A stretch of 64,000 nt of DNA from Rostratula benghalensis (GCA_013399305.1 VXAI01000384.1:466683-530682), one strand, 5' to 3'; positions 22,561 through 36,479 are shown, counted from the stretch's first letter. The notes: a model not told the origin generated them from the letters alone. A program made the numbers and translations.

Positions 22561-24929
22561 CTATCAATCACAAGTAATTGCCTCCAGCTCCCCGCCTCAG
22601 TGTTCAAAGTGATTTCTCTTCAGCCTCCGAAGCCTGATGAAAAGGGGATGCGTAGCCAGAGGAGGGCATCCTCCTCCAGCCTTAGCAACTGCAGACCTGA
22701 AGGAGCTGGAAATCAGAGAGGAAGGCACACACCTGCAACTGACATTTCCCAACTTTTCTCTCCTAGGGCACACGCTTTTTGCAGTCAGGAAAGTACACTC
22801 CTGGGTATACACTTGTGCAGCAGTGGCAACCCTCCATGGGAAGAGAGCTGGCTTCTGTACTAGCTCCCTCAGGGTTTCCCCAGTGATATGCTGGACTGAT
22901 GTGGGACATCTCTAGCCCAGCTTTTCCATGCCCTGGATTGAAGCCTGGGGATGGCTCACTGCGCTCCTGGGCCTTTGGTGTAGTTGCACAGACATGTGGG
23001 ACCAGGGCAAGACCAGGGTCTACCAGAGGATATCGCAGTTCACATGTGTAGTTACACTATCTACTGAGCCTTCTTGGTGGGATCCTTATACCACCAACAA
23101 GTACTACTTTATGAAGGATAGCATTTTTAAATTGTGAGAGCCCAGTCCTACCAACTCCTAAACCTGTGCCCAGCTTCATTATTAGGAAAAGCACAGTTGG
23201 ATTACCTTGCAGAAGTGTTTACAGTATCAGGATCTACAGAGAGCGACTAATTTACAACTGCCTCTTCTCTTCCTCTTTGTCTGCTTGCTGGTATTTTCTG
23301 CAACTTCATATTAAGCTACAGTGGTCCCTTGTATCAGCATGTACCTACCCCTTTCCCTATCTTAATCAGGGTTTTTTCATATGGCTGTAGTCACCTTAGA
23401 AGCTGAGCAGTGAATGAAAAATTCAACTGAAGTGTCTGATGCAGATCTGCTTATGCATATTCTTACTACAAGTCATGGGGACTGCTCACCTTCCTGTATG
23501 GGTACCAGCATTTGTATTTATAGTACCTGCATCAAAATCTTTGGTTTTATGAATGTGGACAAATGTGCACACATGTTGTCTGCCAAATGAGCTGCTGAGC
23601 CATGTAGCTATGCAGCTTCCTGAGCCCTTAGATACATTCCAGAGATCTTTTAGACCACATTAGAGAACACAAAGAATGAGTTAGCAAATATGTTTTGTGT
23701 AAAATCCATCTCCCACTTTACTGGGGGATTTGAAAACCAAGAATATTGAGGAAAAAAAATTGTTCTTGGATATTCTGCTATCAACCAGCTGTAATCACAG
23801 ATTTGTAGAGGATGTTTTTGGACTTGATACTCTAAAACTTCCCCAGGATAATGGATACTGTTTGGCAGACCCAGTGAAACTCTCTGGTCATGTGAGTTTA
23901 CTATGATCTGCAGTACTGAAAGAAATGACTACAGCTAAACCAATCCTGAATGGATGAACAGACATATAGGATTTAAACCCACCGTGATATTCATTAGTTT
24001 CACTGCACAGGAACACCGTAATTTTAATGTTTACACAAAAAGTGTTCTAGAAAAAAAAATAGTTTAATTTAATAAACTGCTATTTCTGATACTGTGTTTT
24101 TTTCCTATGAAATGAAAATCTCTGTGCTGCATGGGAGTGACAGATGATGATACGAAAACCAATGTTACCTTCTCTTAGTGTTTTGGGGCTTTTGTTCATT
24201 TTCTGTGTTGTGCCAGAACTGAGGAGCATGACATGGAAAGACAGCAGTCATGGGCTTCACATACATTTACTTAAGAGAGAACTAACTCCTATAACAATCA
24301 GAAAAAAAACTATTGCACTTGCAGAAGAAATTGCTAACTGTGGCTTTGTGGCTAATTAGGGTTATGCTTGTTATGAACTGACATTTGGGTGAATTTAAAA
24401 CTTTAGTGATTCTTGCTTGTACTTAAATAAGCTTTATTTCTAATGAGCCTGGCAGGGTAAAGTCGAAGAATCTGTTAAAAATTTTTATTCATTTCACTTC
24501 CCACACTCACATACAAGGCCGGCCATTTTATTTTTATAGTATAGTTCTATCTTTTTGGGTTTACTTTTTGGTCAAATCAGGGGTATGAGAGAAATAAATG
24601 TAACACTTTTCTATATTATTTTGTATTAACATGACTTACAGTTCAAGAGGACTAAGCCATATGGGCACAAAATATATTATACTTTAAAAATGCAATATTA
24701 GCTATTACTTAATAGAAGGGTTGGGTTATTTGCTATTTGGAATATCTGGAATAAACAGGAAAACAAATGAATCAGATAATATATAGAAAACCTTTCTGAA
24801 AGAATTTGTAAAGATTTTTTTTGAAATGCAAGTCTTATGTTATGAGGCTTCAGGAAGATACACAGTTATCTAAAGATAACTTAAGCAGTACTTGCTAGTA
24901 AAAGAAGTATTCAGAAAACTTCTCTTTTT

Positions 24930-25260
24930 GTTTTAATGACTGTTTCTTAATCAGTGGCTGGAAGGAAATGTCTTTGTGGATCTTTACATATATTCCAAAG
25001 GGCTCTAAGGCTAAGTGGCTGCACTTTGCATTGCCTCTGCTGACTTCCCATTCAGAGCCTCTCTGACAAGCAGGGGGTGGAGGGGTGCTGTGCTGTGGTT
25101 TGTGGGAATAGGCTCTTTCAGTTCTGGTTTATTACATGGCTAATTAACCAAGGTCACCGAGCTCTTTTATAAGTCTGCCAATAGAGACATCACTGGTGCT
25201 TTAACAGATCTGTTTATTATATTGCATGCCCTGATAATATGACAATGATAAAAAAAAAAC
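24930..25260. promoter_or_regulatory. Candidate conserved non-coding element
   Basis: Contains 'catggctaattaaccaaggtcacc', which joins a homeodomain core (CTAATTAA) to a nuclear-receptor half-site (AAGGTCA). 'tctgtttattatattgcatgccctgataatatgacaatgata' follows. No simple repeat or mobile element is recognisable. This is inference from motif texture, without alignment evidence. Confidence 0.22.
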
Positions 25261-28159
25261 CTACGGGGGAACATTTACTTGGGGCATTGTACAAACATGC
25301 AAACATGGGAAGCAAAGGTAAAACTGAAAAAATGGGCACCACAGTATTTTGAATTTTGACAGATTTAATCTTACACCAAATTATTTTTTATGCTATTCCA
25401 CAATGGTTATGTGTAGCAAATATGAATAGTGACTACAGGGATTTCCAAGCTGTAACAGTAATGTGCCATAGTAATAACTGATTTACCTGTGACACATGAT
25501 CTTTGGTGGGATTACCATTCCATATACTAATTAACAAGGAATGCACAGTAGTGCATAATTAAGGAGTAAGACAAGGAACTTCATCTCAGGATTATGCACC
25601 AGGCTAGAACAAGCCTCGGTGTCCCCCAAACTGCCATGAATGCAGAACACAGAGCAGATTGATTACCACCGACTCTTCACAGAGACATCTTGCAGGATGG
25701 TAGCCTCTCCTCAGCTGTGAGATGAGCTGTAGCCCCCACATCTGAGACATCTGGGTCATTAGTAGTTATTGGTCCTGTGTCTGAACTGATCCGTAGGGAG
25801 TGTGTTTGCCAGTGGCTACGTGGATGTGTGCATGTGCCTCCAAAAGTCCCATCCGGATGTCACCCAGGAGGATTTGGCTCCCACAATGCCACTGACTGAA
25901 CCAGAATGATTTCAGGATGATCTTCAGCAAGGCAAGGGGTGTGCAACCCAACCTTGAATGATGGTGGAGAGCACAGTCTAAGCAGTATTACCTGGGGAGT
26001 GCTAGTCTGTACTAGCTGTCATGTTGAATTTCTGCAGGGTTGCTTCTTCTGGGAAAGGGCTGTGAGGGCCCAGTGTGCACCCCAAAGGCCCCTTAAAAAC
26101 TTCCCTAATGTTCACTGGAGGTGGAAGTCTTTACTTTTGGTTCTTGTTCCCAGCTGGGAGTGTGGTCTGAGAGGATGAGTGTCTCTGTGGCCCCAGCTGC
26201 ATGTGTTGTACTTCCAGAGGGCTCCAGGGCAGGCAGGAGGCTGTGATTCTCTAGCAACCTTTCCTATATTTCCTCCAGAGGCCCCCACTGCACTATGGGA
26301 AACAACTCCAGATTGACCTTCTCAGTATCTCTCTACATGCCGTTCCCATCTTCAATCTTATATCCTGTGTTGGTACCAACTTGTGAGCAGTTTCCCTACC
26401 AGGTGGCCTCTTGGACCATGACATCTCTCCACTGACTTGTACCTTTTTCTATGGCTGTTGCCCATCTTATTTGGCACCGCCAGAAAAACCTACTTCCCCT
26501 TCTTAGGTACTCAACATTCAAATCAACATTTTCTTCCTCTCTCCAATTTAGAAGAAAGTTCTTTCTAAAAATTTTCAGTTCATCTTGTTCTACCAGATCT
26601 CTTCTTGTAGGCCTTCTGCTATGCCTACAAAAGTCCTGAAAGTGGTTAGTCTGAGGGTGTACAGAAACCACCATGTCTTAGACGATGCAGCAACCACCAC
26701 TCTCTCCTCATCCACTTCTCATGTTTATTGCATTCTCTTAAACTTACAGCATGGGAACTCAGTTCTGAATCAGGATATCAGTACTTAGATATTTTTGTAT
26801 ATGTAGGTGCCACATATGGGCTAGGTCTCCCTTATATTCAGCTGTGTCTAGTTGATACGATGGAAATGGCAGGGTGATCAAGTTTCCTCAGATGTGGATA
26901 CTGGAGGCTTGATTCATCTACTGGCACTCCTGGTAGAGAGTAGAGAGTTGGTGCACAGGTAGGAAGCCTACAGTAACGCATGTAAAAAATAGTTGTAGCC
27001 ATAAGGGGATTCTAAAAGCAGATTGGACAAAAAAAAAAAAAATAGGAATCCTTCCTGTAGTTCTCTGGCTAGAAGTTTTTGCTCCTTAGGAAGTATGTGC
27101 TGCCTGGAGAAACTAAAGTATGGGTATCAGCTGAGTAACATCACCACTAAAGCTGATTCAGGTCATGGTGGACCATATCTGCAGTAGTCACAACTGGCAA
27201 CAGTCATCACTGTAGCCCACCTTACCAGAACATAATGCACCACTAGGCAAGACGCAAAGAATGACAAGGACTTTTCCTAGTCTTTTACAGGACATCAGGC
27301 AGATCACGTCATTGTAAATCACACCTATATAACTTGGTTTCTCTTACTTCCTGAGACTATTTCTGGTCTTGTCTCTCAGACACAAATAAGGTTTGTAAAT
27401 ATATGTTGTCTGAATGAAAAGACGAAAAGCCCAGAACCAAAAAAACCCCACCCTAAAGCCCCTGAACCCAAAGAACTACCCCCTGTCAGAGTGAAGTGTC
27501 AGTAGGAAACAGAGGTCTGACTCCAAGAAAATCAGGCAAGGAGAAAACTTTTTAATTTCTGCCCCTTACAATTTACCATTCAGTAACCTTAGCAAATGAG
27601 TGTGGACCTATATTTTGCTCATCAGTTGTTTAATGTCCTGTTATGGTCCTTGGAATATGGGTCAAAATACTGTCCTTTATTTCATACGTTCTGATTTAAG
27701 TCAGTGTCATAGCCAGCAGGCTACAGAGGCATGCTAGCCACTTGGGTTAGATTACAGAGACACTTAGCACTTTGCAGCTCTAGTGTCACACATAGAGTTA
27801 CTTCCTTGCTGCCAAGAAATTCAAGAACATTGTTCATGTCAGGGGTGAATAAGAGGATGGAACAACTACCTCTCACATTTCTAAAAAGGAGAGTAGTGAT
27901 GGGTTCTCCATTTTTTATGAAACAAAATGAGACATGTCTTATTTGGTCTGATTTTATTTCCATTTGAAATAAATGGTAATGTTACTCGTAAGGGGCCACA
28001 TATTACCACATGTAGTGAGGGTAAACAGGTTGTTCTTTTGGGATGAGGGTTACAGGGTTACAGATAAGTTCCCCACAGACTTGTATCCTGTGATATCCAT
28101 GCAATTTTACAAAAAGTTTAACCCTCTGGTGATGACTGTGTTGAAGGGAAATTTATGAA

Positions 28160-28275
28160 TAGTTTAAATTGGAAGTAACCTAAGATACTAGCTTGTTCAT
28201 CACCAGTATAAAGTGTGTTAGCCTCACCAGGAAATTTTTTTCTATGGTATGCCGTATTTTTGATTGTAGAGCCTT
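28160..28275 (-). mobile_element. Possible old CR1 relic
   Basis: The plus strand 'taaattggaagtaacct' followed by 'gtgttagcctcaccaggaaatttttttctatggtatgcc' resembles reversed CR1 3' sequence. The better preserved copy near 20.1 kb has 'ctgtcagcctcaccagaaagtttttcctcatatttg'. The intervening part looks deleted. The match is weak. Confidence 0.35.
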
Positions 28276-29290
28276 GGCTGTAAAGACTGAATTGGCACCA
28301 CATTGTTATCAGTACTGAAAGCTCAAATACTGGCACCAAATACATCCAGTTCTTACCAGTACAATTTGAAATGGAATTTCACTGTTGCTTCTACTCTAGT
28401 TGTAAAAGGGCAGTGTATTTGTAAACATTTAATTACCTACTTTGTAAAACCTGAACTAATGCTTTATAGGAAAAACCTAACCGTGATGTTTCTGGAGAGA
28501 AGAATGTTAAAACTTTCATTGTTTTTATTTTCTTCCAGCAGTGCCTAGTATCTAAATGGCATAGGTTTAAATCACTCCCACAAAGCTGTTGAATTGAGTA
28601 GGCCGTGCCGACTATTTTACCAATAATCGCTTTTCTTCACATCTATATTTTTTCCAGTGATGTGAAATGTGCTCTGTTTGATAGTAACTTTCTGTAATTC
28701 TTTGGGTATAAAGAGCAAAAGCCTTCTTATCCTCATCATCTTTTATCCTGAACATGACCATTTACGCCTGGGTAATAACTTCATGCACTATGAAAATTTA
28801 ATCAGTTAATGTCTGTACTCATTGTTTTTCAAGAGTTCTTTTGGGTTTAGACACCCACATGTGGTCTCCTTTTGTAAAAAGGGGTGCTATTCCTTTTAAG
28901 TCCCCCTACATTGCTTGCTAAATCTTCAGTGAGTTGAGGGGTTTACACCAGCAGGATTGGTACACATAGTCCTCTGAAAGCTGCCATTAGAGCACTTCAT
29001 AAATGTGGGTGACATTGTAGTAAAGGCATTGTAGGTTGTAAAATATCTCCAAATCTCAGATTTTCAAGTTCTGTTAAAGTACTCTATAGCTGCAGTTTTG
29101 ACTTCATTATCAGTAACAAAATGGTGAACATTATGTTACCTTAAACTGCTGAAAGACCTGTTGGGAAAGTTCTTTCAGCCTCTCTGCCTGTAATTTCTGA
29201 GCTTCACTTCCTTTAGGAAGAAATGGTTTGAAAGACCTCTGAGACTTCTTTGCCAATCTTATCTGCTGATCCTAATGCCCAGGCACTTTG

Positions 29291-29326
29291 TATGCATGCA
29301 TGTATGTATGTATGCATGTATGTATG

Positions 29327-29383
<57 letters not shown>

Positions 29384-29430
29384 GGGAGAGAGGGAGAGAG
29401 GGAGAGAGGGAGAGAGGGAGAGAGAGAGAT
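29291..29430. repeat. Compound microsatellite: (TATG)n, (GATA)n, (GA)n, (GAGAGAGG)n
   Basis: Four simple repeats follow each other without unique spacers: TATG/CATG units to about 29325, GATA to about 29346, GA to about 29376, then a GGGAGAGA-type octamer to about 29428. The minus-strand frames across it (74-108 codons) are Ser-Leu-Pro-rich translations of the repeat and not proteins. Confidence 0.96.
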
Positions 29431-29756
29431 ATCCCATCTGTCATTGTTATGATGTGGCTTGAAACTACAGCTTTGCTTGGAGAACTGCTGTATACTGAAG
29501 GTGGGCTTCCCATTGTACAACCCCAAATAATGCTTTTGTTACATCTAACATGTATTTGAGTTGCTTCCTGCAAAGTGGAGGCCAACTTTCTCTTGTTGGC
29601 TCGTCAAGACCTCACTACATCACTACATACTGCTTTTGAAGAACAGAGCTTACCCTTCCCAAAATTGCACTCACGTCAGTATGCAATTTTCTCCAATGGG
29701 AACATTCCAGTAGCCAACATAAAGGTTTATTTGGACCCTTTATTAGGGAGTACAGT

Positions 29757-30010
29757 GGTAGGATCAGGGGTAATGGTTTTAATTGAAAGAGGGTAGATTT
29801 AGATTAGATAATAGGAAGGAATTTATTCTGAAGGTGGTGAGACACTGGTTGCTCAGAGAAGTTGTGGATGTCCCATCCCTGGAGGTTTTCAAGGCCAGAT
29901 TGGATGTGGCTTTGAGTAACCTGGTCTAGTGGGTCCCTGCCCATGGAAGGGCCATTGGAACTCGATGGTCTTCAAGGTCCCTTCCAACTCTTTGATTCCA
30001 TTCAATGATT
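29757..30010 (+). mobile_element. CR1: CR1 LINE, 3' end fragment
   Basis: Sense CR1 blocks occur in order on the plus strand: 'caggggtaatggttttaattgaaagagggtagatttagattagat', 'ggtggtgagacactggttgctcagagaagttgtggatgtccc', 'tggaggttttcaaggccagattggatg', 'ctggtctagtgggtccctgcccatgg' and a 3' end near 'ccttccaactctttgattcc'. It is 5' truncated to about 250 bp. In-frame stops show it is inactive. Confidence 0.94.
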
Positions 30011-33000
30011 ACATGATCCATTTAATGATTCTTGACAGAAGGTAAAACATCTATTGAAAAGAACTTTCCTGAGACATCAGTGAGTTTGTTGAAAACCTCA
30101 GAAAAGATGTCTGGATCTTCTTGCAGCCAGAATTAAAGTAAAGCAGGAGGTGTCTGTATACAGCTTGAGGAACAGAAAGGACATTATCACACAACCGTGT
30201 TGAGAAATCTCAAAAAATGGCACATGAAATATTTTAATTGTGTCACCTTTTTGTACATCATCTCCATTCTCAGTACTTCACATGTAACACTGGTGACTCT
30301 CTGTCTTGTGGCCTGAAATAAATGTTTATACTCTGGATGCTTCAGAACTGCCATTCTCCAAAATTGCCTGTAGCTCTATTTACTCAGTTCTACATGCAAG
30401 GGGAGGACAGAGTCTGATTTTCACCCTGTTATGTGTACATTTGCTAGTTGTTTGTATTTGCTCTACTCCTATTCTGGGATTTCATCCAATACCTTTTATT
30501 AACATTTTTTCTTGGCTGTCTTTCCTATTCCACATCCTATTTTTTACTTATTTTTATTTTTAACTTATTCCCACACTTGTCATCTTTTTTTTTTTTTTTC
30601 CCTTAGCATCTCCTGCAGTCTTTTCTGCAGTTTACTGGAGCTGTTTCCTTCATAATGTCCCTCAGCAAGGACACTGCATCTTAATAACAATGTTCCATTC
30701 AAGCTCTCTGAAGAAAATAATTTGTGTTGTCATCCACTAACCTAGTATCTCCCTATCCTAATGCTTTGAAACAGAGTGTATTGTGGCATTCAGCTCAATG
30801 ATGATATTTGGTGGCCAAAGAATTTGTTTTCATTGCACAGAAATAAACTACCATCAGAAAAAATTATTAAAAAAAAAATCTAAGCTTCTTATTTAATAGA
30901 GCTTTTTTCCACCTTCTAATAGGGCACTGGGAAAATGTTGCAACCAAGTCTGAAACACTGATAATACATTTCTGCATTTGTACTACTGGACTGAAAAATA
31001 CGGTTTAGTTTCTCTTCACATTTAAGAGGGTGGGAAAGATCAGTCCAACATCAACACTTCTAGCCATTTGTGGTTAATCTCCATCCACTGTTAGGCTCCC
31101 TTGGCTCTCTTTTCATTTCCTTGTGGGCTAGGAGTACATTTGCCAAAAGACAATATAGGCATTTGAAACCCTGAAAACTGGAAGACATTGGTGCATAGGC
31201 CTGGAAAGATACGAGGTCTCTGCATACTTGGGGTTATCTCATCCTGATGTCTATCTAATCCACTGTTCTTCATCAAGATGGACTTCTTGGGGGGTGGCAA
31301 CCATGGAGGCTGCTGACCTCCACAGAAGTACCGCCTTTCTGGCCTGCCTGGCTGAGGCTCCTTTTTAGGCTATGGAGACCTTTCCAAGGATGGAAAGGCA
31401 GCCAGCCAGCTGGCTTAGGTGACCCTTCTGTCCCAAATCCCTGCTACATCTGTCATGGGGCTATCTGACTTGCAGAAGCTGCAGTCAGATGCCTAGCCAA
31501 ACCTGGGCCTGGTTGCTTGGGCCCACCATAATACCAGCACTCCAGAGAATCTCCTACTTTGAGATTTGGGTCCACAAATCACCTGGATGTCTGACTCTTA
31601 CCCTATGCATGGATGCAAGCACCCACACTTTCTTCAGTCTGGCAGAAACCATGCTGTACAAATCTCCAGCCAGAAAAGCACTTAGGAGCACTAGGTGGCA
31701 GGGGGTTTAAGTTCCTTGTCTCTTACAAAAGATGTTATTTCAGAGACTGAGTGTGGTAAACAGAGGAAGGCGTAGTTTGCTGCTAACTTTGCATTGATCT
31801 AAGTTCAAAGAGTAATGAGTGGCATGGGGTACCACAGAAATGGAGGCAGCAGTGCCACCAGCACCACTAGACCTGCCAGTTTGGCTGGTGGTGTATTTAC
31901 CACGTTCAGAGCCTACAGGAGCATGATAAGTATCTGGAGTTTTGACTAAGACACCCCGTCCCCCTCACCCCCCTTTCTTTTAAAAACAATGTGTTAACCT
32001 CACATCAAGTTTGAGCAAAAAAGTGTAGTTAGAGTTGCTGAAACTTCTGGACTTATGAAGAAGTTGGAAGGTTTCCAAGGAGGATAAAGACATATCAGAT
32101 GAAGTAAATAATCTGTTTGTATCTGCCTTCCATTCAGAATATATTACAAAAATATTTATATTTTCAAATAATAAAGGTGAAACAAGTCAAGACATGCCAA
32201 GCAAAGATTCTGGAGCACATTAAGTAGAAAGAGTTGTTCAACATGCATTCAGTAGCCATAAGCAACTAAAATAGGAGGTAACTGAGCTGGTAATCAAACC
32301 AAGGGGTCATTAAAATGTTTCTGAGAATGGCAAAGACATATCTTTTTAAGAAAACCTTGATTAATTAATTTTCTGCACTACTTGTTCAAGATTCCTTTAG
32401 GTTTCTGGGGATGCACAGGACAATCACTTGAACACAGTGTAAAAATGAATTGTAGAGAAGGGTGATCCTAACTTTAGATTCCTGATTTCTGGTGCAGCAA
32501 TTCCTCAGCTCTTTAGCAGTCCCCCACCTCATGCCAGTAGAATGTTGCCATTCTTCGTTAGGTGAAACACCTATTTCTATGCAAATTCTAAAGTGTTTGA
32601 GAGGCTTGGCTCTGCTTTTAGTGTGAGAACTTTCATATTCCAACAAATATAAACACTATGTGTTCTTTGTAGTCTCCTTGCTTACCACTAATTGGTGAGA
32701 CTCACTGCATTTTCCATAAAGGCACAGTCTAGGGTTTTTGACTCTGAAGTCATTTTAACTTCACGTAAGTTTGGAGTCATGATTTAGCATTCTTATTGGT
32801 GTCTGCTTATGTCTGCAAGAAATAAAATGGGCAGAAATGTCAGGGTTTTTTTAAAGTACTTTGTAAAACAGACCAGTTTATGAACATATTTTTAAATTAA
32901 AGATGAGCTTTTTCTTTCTTTCTTTTTTTCTTTTTTTTTATTTCATTTTTTTATCCCTACATTTCTATTTTGTATCTTTCTTATAGGAGCCTGTATTCCA

Positions 33001-33462
33001 GACTGGCTGAAAGTCCAAGATGTACATACAGGGACAAATCATTGTCCCAGATATATGATGCATAGGCTCTATTTTTCTTTCTTTCAGGATTCACTCTGCC
33101 CTACTTCTGGTAGGGAGGTGTTGAAACAATTTGGGCCATTGTGGCAACCTTGTGCTGCTTAGTGGCAGTTTGCCTAGTCCAGGAGGAGCAGAAGCACTGC
33201 TGTCCATCAAAGGTCTGACAGAGCTCAAGAGGAAAGTATGTGTAAATTCACTGAGTTTTAATCTCAACGAGACAGAGCTGATCGTGAAGAAAGAAAGTGC
33301 AGAAACATATATAACTTGAGGGAACAGAGATTTCTTTTCTCGGTGAGTGTTTGCCTATTTTTCCTCAAAGCTTTGGCAGTACAGGAGTGTGATTATTACC
33401 TGGCATCCAAACTGAGTGAAGTGTGGCCAGACAGACATTGCCTTCCCAATTTCTAGAGCAGC
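30011..33462. other. Unique non-coding sequence
   Basis: No confident gene or repeat family. It includes T-rich and pyrimidine tracts (30583-30602 and 32909-32953). A splice-like segment at about 33089-33232 (pyrimidine tract ending CTTTCAG before it, GTATGT after it) is noted but unsupported. The last five bases, GCAGC, are the target duplication of the next LTR. Confidence 0.4.
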
Positions 33463-34224
33463 TGTTGTGGTTTTGGCTGCATTGACCAATCAGAAGAACA
33501 GATGGCCCCTCCCTCCCCCCTCTAAGAAAAAGAGAGGAGAGGAAGAGATTAAAGACTGTTATGAGTTTAGAAAAAAAAAAAACAACTACTTTGATGAAAA
33601 TATAAATAAATAATGAAATAAATAATAATTTTTTTAAAAAAAAGGGGGGGAAAAAAGTATTCAGTATATACAAAATCATATCAAGCTCATAGGATGGAGA
33701 TCATGTCTCCAGCAGGCATTGGGAAAAGTCCCAGACTGGACTCAGTGACTGACAGGAGCTGGACTCCAGATCTGGAGTCAGGAACTCACAGATTGGGATC
33801 AAAGGCAGGCAAACAGACAGGGTCCTTCTCAGATGTCGGCCATTGAAGAAAGCAAGCTGACCCTTTGGTCCCTCAGCTTTTATACTGAGCACGATGAGGA
33901 TGGGATGGAATACCTTGTTGGTCAGTTTTGGGTCACCTGTTCTGTCTGCTCCTCCCCACAGGTGAGACCCCTCTATGCTTTTCCACTTCCGACCCTCCAA
34001 TGGGGCAAATAATGACACTACCTGACTGTGGTTGTTAGAGCAATAAGAACAAGCAAGGGCCTCTCTGCACACCATTCCTTGGTATAATTGAGTCTTATCA
34101 CTATGAGAGTGAACAGTTTCTAAACAATATGCTGTTAATTTCAGAGTTTAGTTAGAAGGGGATCAGCTGAACAAGTAAAATTACTGAACAGAAAATTGGT
34201 TCTGTTTTACCTCAAACCAGGACA
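33463..34224 (-). mobile_element. Solo LTR of an avian endogenous retrovirus, copy C
   Basis: About 762 bp, with a sense strand starting TGTCCTGGTTTGAGG and ending AGCCAAAACCACAACA. It is bounded by a perfect 5-bp target duplication, GCAGC, at 33458-33462 and 34225-34229. It aligns over its full length with the copies at 1973-2673 and 12542-13313 and lies in the same orientation. By eye it looks the best preserved, with intact termini and the U3 TATA box (plus-strand TTTTATA at 33878-33884). An AAAT/A/G-rich tract occupies about 33565-33655. No internal retroviral region is present, so this is a solo LTR. Confidence 0.94.
33878..33884 (-). promoter_or_regulatory. TATA box of LTR copy C
   Basis: The minus strand reads TATAAAA in 'cagtataaaagctgaggg', the same position and context as in copy B. 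It is the likely U3 core promoter of the former provirus. Confidence 0.6.
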
Positions 34225-36479
34225 GCAGCATATTTCCTTTACCTAGGCATATCGTTGGGGCTGGCAAGCTCTCAGGAAAGGCACCAGCAAGCATGCCACA
34301 TGGGACGTGCCATCTGGGAAAGATGGCACTTCCCAGGACTGTGTCTACACTAGCATACTTCCCCAGCATGCCTAATGAAGCACGGCAGTTGAATGGTTTG
34401 AAAGCTACCTCCTTTATTTCTTCTTTTCCCCCAGCACAGAAGAGATCAACAGGCCCTTGAACAAGAAGTCCCCGGCTTTTTTGTCTAGCAGTTGCTAGTG
34501 AGACATTTTCAGTAGAGGACTCTTGACTCTGGAGCTCTCTTCCAAGGAAGCCCAGAACAGATCCATTGACCCGTGGGGCGCATCCAAGCTTTCACCTGAA
34601 GGAGAAACTGGACAGCTGGTTTTGGTTTGGAAGTACACATAGAGAAAAAGAGAAAGCTATTGTGCAGCAGTGATTTGGTGAACTTTGTACATCCATTCTG
34701 TGCTGTGCACAGATTATACATGAAATGGAAGTTGAATGACAGGTAACACAAGCCACATATTATCTTCTCATCTCCATCTTCTATTTTGTTTTGACCCCAC
34801 AGTTTTCAAAGTTGAGATGAATTTACCATTCCCTGAATTCATTCACCAATCCTGCTACCACACCTAGAGACTCACCATCTCAAAAATGGAACAAAAAATG
34901 GCTGAACATCTTATCCCCAGTGGCCATTCCATTGGTTTGCAATTTGGACAACAGTATTAAAAATCACATTTCAATGTGAAAGTTGGTAGACAAATATATT
35001 TTCATAACTTGGGTGACCATGAGTCCCAAATTGAACAGAACCTTCTGAAATTCATTCATACTTCATGGACTCCAAATGTGCGTAAGAAAATCTGTTACTT
35101 CGCTTCTTCCTCAGAGTTTTCATTACCTCAGCTAACCCAGAGAAGAATTATTCAGTGTAATTTACTCTGTGATGGATAGACTACACAAATCTGCTAGCAT
35201 GCTCTTCTGCTGTGGATCATTATTGAATTAGACATGAAGGCAGAAGAATCTGAATGTCAAGCAATGCCAGAATTTATAATCCATCATTTCATCTTGGTTT
35301 GCACTTTACATCCCATGCTTGTAAGTAGGTGTATCTCCAGTGACTTCATTTTTTTCTGACTTCATTAAAGAGTTGTCAAAGAGAAATTTGTCTCTTTCAC
35401 ACTGGCAGGAGCTTACAAACAAAAGTAGACAGCAATCCCATGGTAACACTGATGATCAAAAATTGGAATCTAATGGAGAACAATCCATGCATGTGCCAAA
35501 ATTCAAGCATAAAATTGAACTTCAACTTTTCTTGTCTACAAAGGATAAATCTGTGTGGAATATAGAGGTGTTTTTCTTATCTATTTATGTTTTTATCTGA
35601 AATTTTATTTCAATTATTACAGTTGGGCTTCGTAGAGTACAGACATTTTGACAACTCCTGGGCTGTGGCTGAACTGGATGACCCAGAAGTGCTTCCAGGC
35701 TCCTAGGTTGGGAGGTAAACTCTAGCTGTATTTTCATTCTGTGTTAGAGTGAGGTGTATATGCTCCTTCTCTAGCAAGTGAACTTTTGTGCATGAGCCAG
35801 AGAGGAGCTACACCGAGTTTTGCCCAATGCCCTCTTCAGACAAGAGGTATCCAGTCAGGATGCAGATTTTATCAATGCAATTAAGGCAGAGATGCAAAGT
35901 TGTAGCTCCTTTATTCACAACATGCTCGTGGAATAATAATGTTATTTTCAACCTATTTAGCCTCAGTAACTTGAAGCAGTTTGGGAGGTAGGATTAAGAC
36001 AGAGTTAAGAAGGGATAGAACACTTCAAATTACTTCGTTAAGGATTTTGGATTAGCAGATATTGTCAAGTATCATGCCAGTAGTATTGCTTCCCATTTAT
36101 AAAATGTTCAGAATTTACATGTCACAGTATAGCTATGTACATGGAGGGGCTTTGAGATCTTATGGAGGAAGAGAAATGGTGTGTGCAATGCCCCCGAATT
36201 GCTTGTGTGTGTAAACACGATTGACCCTTTGTCCTTTACTTTCACTCCAAAACTCACTGAGAATCCCAGAAGCCCATTCTAAATGAAGGGATGAAGATAT
36301 AGAGGTTTGGTTCTGGATATCAGCAGCTCCTGGTTTTGTAATCTCCACTGATGCCTGTTCTTGGAGCAATTTGCATTCCTGAGTGATTAAGAGATGCTTT
36401 GTCCTTCAGGTTCTGTAGGTCATTTCATTATTAGAAGCTTGCAATATTTTTGCCAGGCTCTCTCTCTTTCCTTCTCTTG

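Larger units (their letters stand above)
20759..29290. other. Unique non-coding sequence, possible regulatory stretches
   Basis: More than 8 kb without a confident gene or mobile element. Subregions with regulatory-like texture and one weak CR1 relic are listed separately. The longest frame is 136 codons (plus, 22453-22863) and has no domain. Minus frames at 26396-26674 (92 codons) and others look accidental. Confidence 0.4.

Noticed and set aside
26396..26674. 92-codon minus-strand frame rich in charged residues
   Set aside because: It looked briefly like a transposase fragment, but no catalytic motif or terminal repeat was found.
29213..29585. Three overlapping minus-strand Ser/Leu-rich frames
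   Set aside because: They are translations of the compound microsatellite.
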